A stretch of 17,391 nucleotides of DNA. Origin: an uncultured Bacilli bacterium (GTDB lineage: Bacteria > Bacillota_I > Bacilli_A > RF39 > UBA660). The notes under the pieces were generated by a model, which was not told where the DNA came from, did no database searches, and was given only the letters and a program-made list of their open reading frames with translations. The position numbers and the translations under genes were made by a program. Below are positions 14,481-17,391 of this stretch, in pieces (position 1 is the stretch's first letter; every line of letters starts with the position of its first letter). The stretch is taken from contig CAKPBJ010000020.1 in the NCBI GenBank assembly GCA_934140575.1, positions 1 through 17,391 on the forward strand, given 5' to 3'.

Positions 14481-15587
14481 TCACCAATCCCTAAAATTTA
14501 ATACTTCCCTTATCTTAACCTTTAATTCATTATAAGTAGAATTACTATAACATTTAATAAGAATTCTAATAAAATCATCTAAAAATTTCTTAGTCTTTTG
14601 AGTCATATTCTTAGACTCATAAATAAGACTAATAATCTTCTTATTTTGTTCCTTTAACTCTAAAATACTAGTAATATTAGCCTTATCTAATATATCAAAT
14701 AAATTAATAATTAAATTCTTCTTATCTTCATTACTATATTTACGTAATAACTTTTTAAATTCACAGCTTAATTCCTTAGAATAATCACTAAGTTCAGCCT
14801 TAACAAAATCATAATCATTACCAATTTCCCAATAAACAATATTATGACAATAAACAGATTTAACACTAGCTTTTATTACATATTCATTTGCATTATTAAG
14901 ACACATTCCTACAACTGAATAATCAGGTATAATATGTATATATTTTTTCTTTAAATGCTTAAAATTAACTGAATTAAACTCTTCATCAAGTACTCCAGGA
15001 CCATCCAAATTATAAACAAACTTTATTTTTCTCTGTACAAATATATTTGCATACATAGAAGCAACCATAGCAAGATTACCACCTTTAGAATGACCTCCTA
15101 CTAATAATTCACATCTAGAAAAAGTAAAAAGTCTATTTAAATAAGCAATAGCTTTTTTATGTGTTTTTGTAGGAAATTCATAAGTTAATAAAAAGTTCTC
15201 CTTCCAACCACTAAATAATGCATTAGTACCCTCAAAAGCAACAAACACTTTATTTTTTAAATACTCAATACTAACAGCACAAAATTGAATATCCTGTGTC
15301 TCATCAATACTAAAATTATATACTAAACAATCCTTATAACGCTTAGTATCCTTTAAATAACCTAAAAGTTTATTTCCTTCCCTAACAGCTAAAACATTAT
15401 TATCCTTCTTCTTATATATACCTACATTAACCCTACCTAACTCTTTTATAGTCATCCTACTCTTCTTAAAACATAATTTTAAATCAGCATAAACCAAAAA
15501 AGAAAATATAGTAGCATCTACTTTATTAAATGGTTTCTCTTCAAAAGAATAAATTCCATACTCATCAATATAATCATATACATTCAT
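14481..15587 (-). CDS. DUF2974 (Mbeg1-like) alpha/beta-hydrolase
   Basis: The 368-residue protein starts at ATG 15585-15587 with AGGTG(A) six bases upstream; a GTG at 15594-15596 lies inside that site. The N-terminal half carries the family's 'YDYIDEYGIYSFEEKPFNKVDATIFS' opening, where a single aspartate follows FN-x-V. 'FVAFEGTN' (about 115-122) is the oxyanion region. The nucleophile elbow is GGHSKGG, with Ser167. Then come 'VYNLDGPGVLDEEF', where the Asp of GPG is a triad candidate, and HIIPDYSVVGM. Such proteins are predicted cytosolic lipases or esterases; the substrate is unknown. The C-terminal 130 residues are helical and lysine-rich. DUF4186 follows directly. Confidence 0.88.
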   Translation of the reverse strand: MNVYDYIDEYGIYSFEEKPFNKVDATIFSFLVYADLKLCFKKSRMTIKELGRVNVGIYKKKDNNVLAVREGNKLLGYLKDTKRYKDCLVYNFSIDETQDIQFCAVSIEYLKNKVFVAFEGTNALFSGWKENFLLTYEFPTKTHKKAIAYLNRLFTFSRCELLVGGHSKGGNLAMVASMYANIFVQRKIKFVYNLDGPGVLDEEFNSVNFKHLKKKYIHIIPDYSVVGMCLNNANEYVIKASVKSVYCHNIVYWEIGNDYDFVKAELSDYSKELSCEFKKLLRKYSNEDKKNLIINLFDILDKANITSILELKEQNKKIISLIYESKNMTQKTKKFLDDFIRILIKCYSNSTYNELKVKIREVLNFRDW

Positions 15588-15606
15588 AAACTTCACCTAC
15601 TATTTA

Positions 15607-15612
15607 ATTATA
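15607..15612 (-). promoter_or_regulatory. -10 element for the DUF2974/DUF4186 genes
   Basis: A perfect TATAAT on the minus strand lies in the 42-base gap after the DUF1848 stop, about 20 bases ahead of the DUF2974 start. The -35 region (AAGTAA at the right spacing) is poor. It could give the pair its own transcript in addition to readthrough. Confidence 0.4.
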
Positions 15613-15629
15613 CACTAAAATTAAAATAA

Positions 15630-16517
15630 TTACTTCCCTCTTCTTTTAATAATATCATCAGTTTCTAATCTACCTACAAGTAAAGAAGAATCATCATAAT
15701 GCCTCAAATTATTTTGAATTACCTTTTTCTCATCATAATTAGCATAACAATACTTACAAAAATGTTTACAAGTATTATATTCACCTATATCAACCATCTG
15801 AACACAATTGCATTTATTTTCTTTACGAGCCTTCCAACCTTTATAGGTGTTCCCAGTAAGTTTAAAAGCAAGAGTATGCGATAAACAATCTCTCTTAATA
15901 AAACCATATTGAACTAAATCATTATCCTCAAAACAAGTCTGAACAGTCATATTATGTTTAGTTGCTATCTCACTAAAACCAATTCCTATAGATTTATAGT
16001 CAGTTGATGTAAAATCTCTTTTCTTAAGACTAGACTGATTATTTAAAACATTCTTATAATCATCAATAAAAGAAACAATAATATTATTAACATACCCATC
16101 AAGTAAATTACATAATCTCTCAAACATCATTAAGTGATATGAAATATTATATTGCTCACTAAGAAATATTGGATCATATCTTACATAAACATTCTCAATA
16201 CCTATCATTTCAGATATCTTTTTAACACTTTCAATTACATCTTTCTTATCAGGTACTCCTGGTTCTATATCTTTCTTATAAGGAGTAATAGTAATATGAA
16301 ATATTATTGGGCAAGTAATCTCATTTAAATATTTAAGTATTGGTTTAGGATTCTTAGTACAAAAAAGTATTAAATCAACATCTTCAAAATATATTCTACT
16401 AACTAATTTCTTATTAAAAGGATTTCTAACATCAACATATCCTTCTCTATATCTATTAATAAACCAATCACTATAAAAAGCAACTATATCAGTTCTCCCA
16501 CTAACATTTAATATCAT
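15630..16517 (-). CDS. DUF1848-family protein with C-terminal Fe-S-type cysteine cluster
   Basis: The 295-residue protein begins 'MILNVSGRTDIVAFYSDWFI' and continues with GYVDVRNPFN, VSRI, 'LILFCTKNP' and 'YVRYDPIFLS', the DUF1848 signatures. The C-terminal cysteines are Cys236, Cys238, Cys250, Cys254 and Cys257 in 'CNCVQMVDIGEYNTCKHFCK' and YCYANY, with the CxxxCxxC spacing seen in radical-SAM and SPL-like proteins, so a [4Fe-4S] cluster is likely. Its TIM-barrel-like strand pattern also fits. The reaction is unknown. GGGAG lies six bases before the ATG. The ATG overlaps the end of the HipA relic frame. Confidence 0.87.
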   Translation of the reverse strand: MILNVSGRTDIVAFYSDWFINRYREGYVDVRNPFNKKLVSRIYFEDVDLILFCTKNPKPILKYLNEITCPIIFHITITPYKKDIEPGVPDKKDVIESVKKISEMIGIENVYVRYDPIFLSEQYNISYHLMMFERLCNLLDGYVNNIIVSFIDDYKNVLNNQSSLKKRDFTSTDYKSIGIGFSEIATKHNMTVQTCFEDNDLVQYGFIKRDCLSHTLAFKLTGNTYKGWKARKENKCNCVQMVDIGEYNTCKHFCKYCYANYDEKKVIQNNLRHYDDSSLLVGRLETDDIIKRRGK

Positions 16518-16972
16518 ATAATTCTCCCATCACAAATATCTTGTATTATATTACTATTCTTCGATAAAGATGCCTCCATAAATTCTGCATAATCAAAATC
16601 ATTATCAAAAAAATTAATATCATCATATTTAATGTTTGAATTATATGGTTTCAACCAATATTAATCAGATAATGATAATTAAAAAGCTTTTTCCAACAAT
16701 TCACATGGAGCAGTTATATTTAATCTATGTAATAATAAATCTAGCCTATCCCTCCAAGATGAAATTTTTCTTCCTTTAAACCATTCATTTAAATGAGTTC
16801 TAAAAGAAGTCTTATCAAAATCATCTTTATTATAAAAACAATTTAAAATATAAGGTGAATATTCAATATTATATATATCGTAAATATCAGTAAAAACACC
16901 AGTTGCAGAATCATATCCTGTAGACAACACTTCTATATTTTTATTCATCAATATATGTTTTATAAACGTCAT
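16514..16972 (-). pseudogene. HipA-family toxin N-terminal relic with two in-frame stops
   Basis: A single frame reads through the whole segment. The first 97 codons have 'NIEVLSTGYDSATGVFTDIY', 'SFRTHLNEWFKGRKISSWRD' and 'LDLLLHRLNITAPCELLEKAF'. Then TAA (16679-16681), LSLSD, TAA (16661-16663) and 'YWLKPYNSNIKYDDINFF'. In HipA/CtkA-like proteins this region normally reads G-LSLSDQYW-x-KP, so the two stops replace a glycine and a glutamine codon without changing frame. The kinase domain that should follow (several hundred residues) is absent; the frame ends in a TGA overlapping the DUF1848 start. The gene is therefore dead as a HipA kinase. A weak AAGGAG overlaps the first ATG. Confidence 0.72.
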
Positions 16973-17032
16973 CTCCTTAATTTACAAATAAGAAAAAAAT
17001 ATTCAAATTTAAATTACACACTAAACTCTATT

Positions 17033-17338
17033 TCATTGAATCCAACTAGTAATTTTAATAATCGCATTTTGAGATTTAAAAAAATTAGATAAAAAGTCAT
17101 TTTTTGAATTTTTGTAAAAAAACAAATTATAATTAAACCTTTTTTTATCCTTTAATTTTTTTAATTTTATTTTTTCTTTCCTACGAATATTTCTCATAAA
17201 TAATTTATGTTCTTCAAAGTATATTTTATAATCTGATTGTATATTATAAATTCCAACATTAGTCATCAAAATATTAATCATATTTTCATGACAATTTCTT
17301 ATTTTTTTTCCACTTCCACATGAACTTTGTACTCCCAT
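17033..17338 (-). pseudogene. Degenerate SEC-C zinc-motif protein fragment
   Basis: The 101-codon frame begins with 'MGVQSSCGSGKKIRNCHE', close to the SEC-C zinc motif (usually PCPCGSGKKYKKCC), but the first cysteine is serine. The rest is a helical, lysine-rich tail of unknown nature. The ATG has no ribosome binding site. The frame continues upstream with sensible residues (NTGNIINTNNTDN) to a TGA at 17378-17380, beyond which GKA is readable. This looks like the remains of a larger protein whose earlier part lies outside the window. Confidence 0.45.
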
Positions 17339-17391
17339 ATTATCTGTATTATTTGTATTTATAATATTACCTGTATTTCAGGCTTTTCCAG

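Noticed and set aside
3479..17380. TGA as a sense codon (code 4 or recoding), suggested by TGA inside otherwise open frames at 3527 and 17378.
   Set aside because: Clear genes end in TGA at overlapping or tight junctions (8545, 14481, 5503), and tryptophan is encoded by TGG in conserved positions. The internal TGAs are better explained as decay.

Overview
The window is very AT-rich, with strong GGAGG-type ribosome binding sites and standard stop codons. It carries a GerA-type spore germination gene. Together these point to a spore-forming, low-GC Bacillota (Clostridium-like or an uncultured gut relative). Tryptophan is encoded by TGG, and TGA ends several tightly packed genes, so the standard bacterial code applies. 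Every gene except the germination pair lies on the minus strand, so the minus-strand gene order runs from high to low coordinates.

Region 1-5700 is accessory and partly decayed. It has the start of an unrecognised gene at the left edge, a lipoprotein with an Ig-like domain, two small membrane proteins, a membrane polyferredoxin, a GNAT-YoaP acetyltransferase, an ORF6N protein fused to a PLD-like domain, a membrane protein of unknown role, and a shortened ParB-like N-terminal domain. Several short stretches (1150-1272, 1487-1737, 3479-3646, 4788-4916) read as eroded coding sequence. A candidate structured RNA ending in an intrinsic terminator sits just ahead of the ORF6N gene (about 4577-4720).

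Region 5887-8961 is more core-like. It has an RlmCD/TrmA-family rRNA uracil-5-methyltransferase on the minus strand and, diverging from it, a GerA-family membrane protein overlapping a very short GerC-like partner. No gerB lies between or after them. A GC-containing hairpin separates this pair from a convergent Rpn-family nuclease (8949-9863), whose expected start codon appears to have become ATA.

Region 10047-14062 holds two closely packed minus-strand groups. The first transcribed group is a standalone E2-like acyltransferase followed by a peptidase E-like protein. The second is a membrane-anchored ComEC-like metallo-beta-lactamase-fold hydrolase, DUF3006, an M23 peptidase and a Qnr-like pentapeptide repeat protein, with junctions of only a few bases. 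This second group looks like a co-translated unit acting at the cell envelope and perhaps on DNA.

Region 14111-17391 holds DUF1848 (Fe-S cysteine cluster), then a DUF2974 lipase-like hydrolase coupled to DUF4186. Upstream of DUF1848 lies a HipA-family relic with two in-frame stop codons and no kinase domain, and a degenerate SEC-C protein fragment at the right edge.
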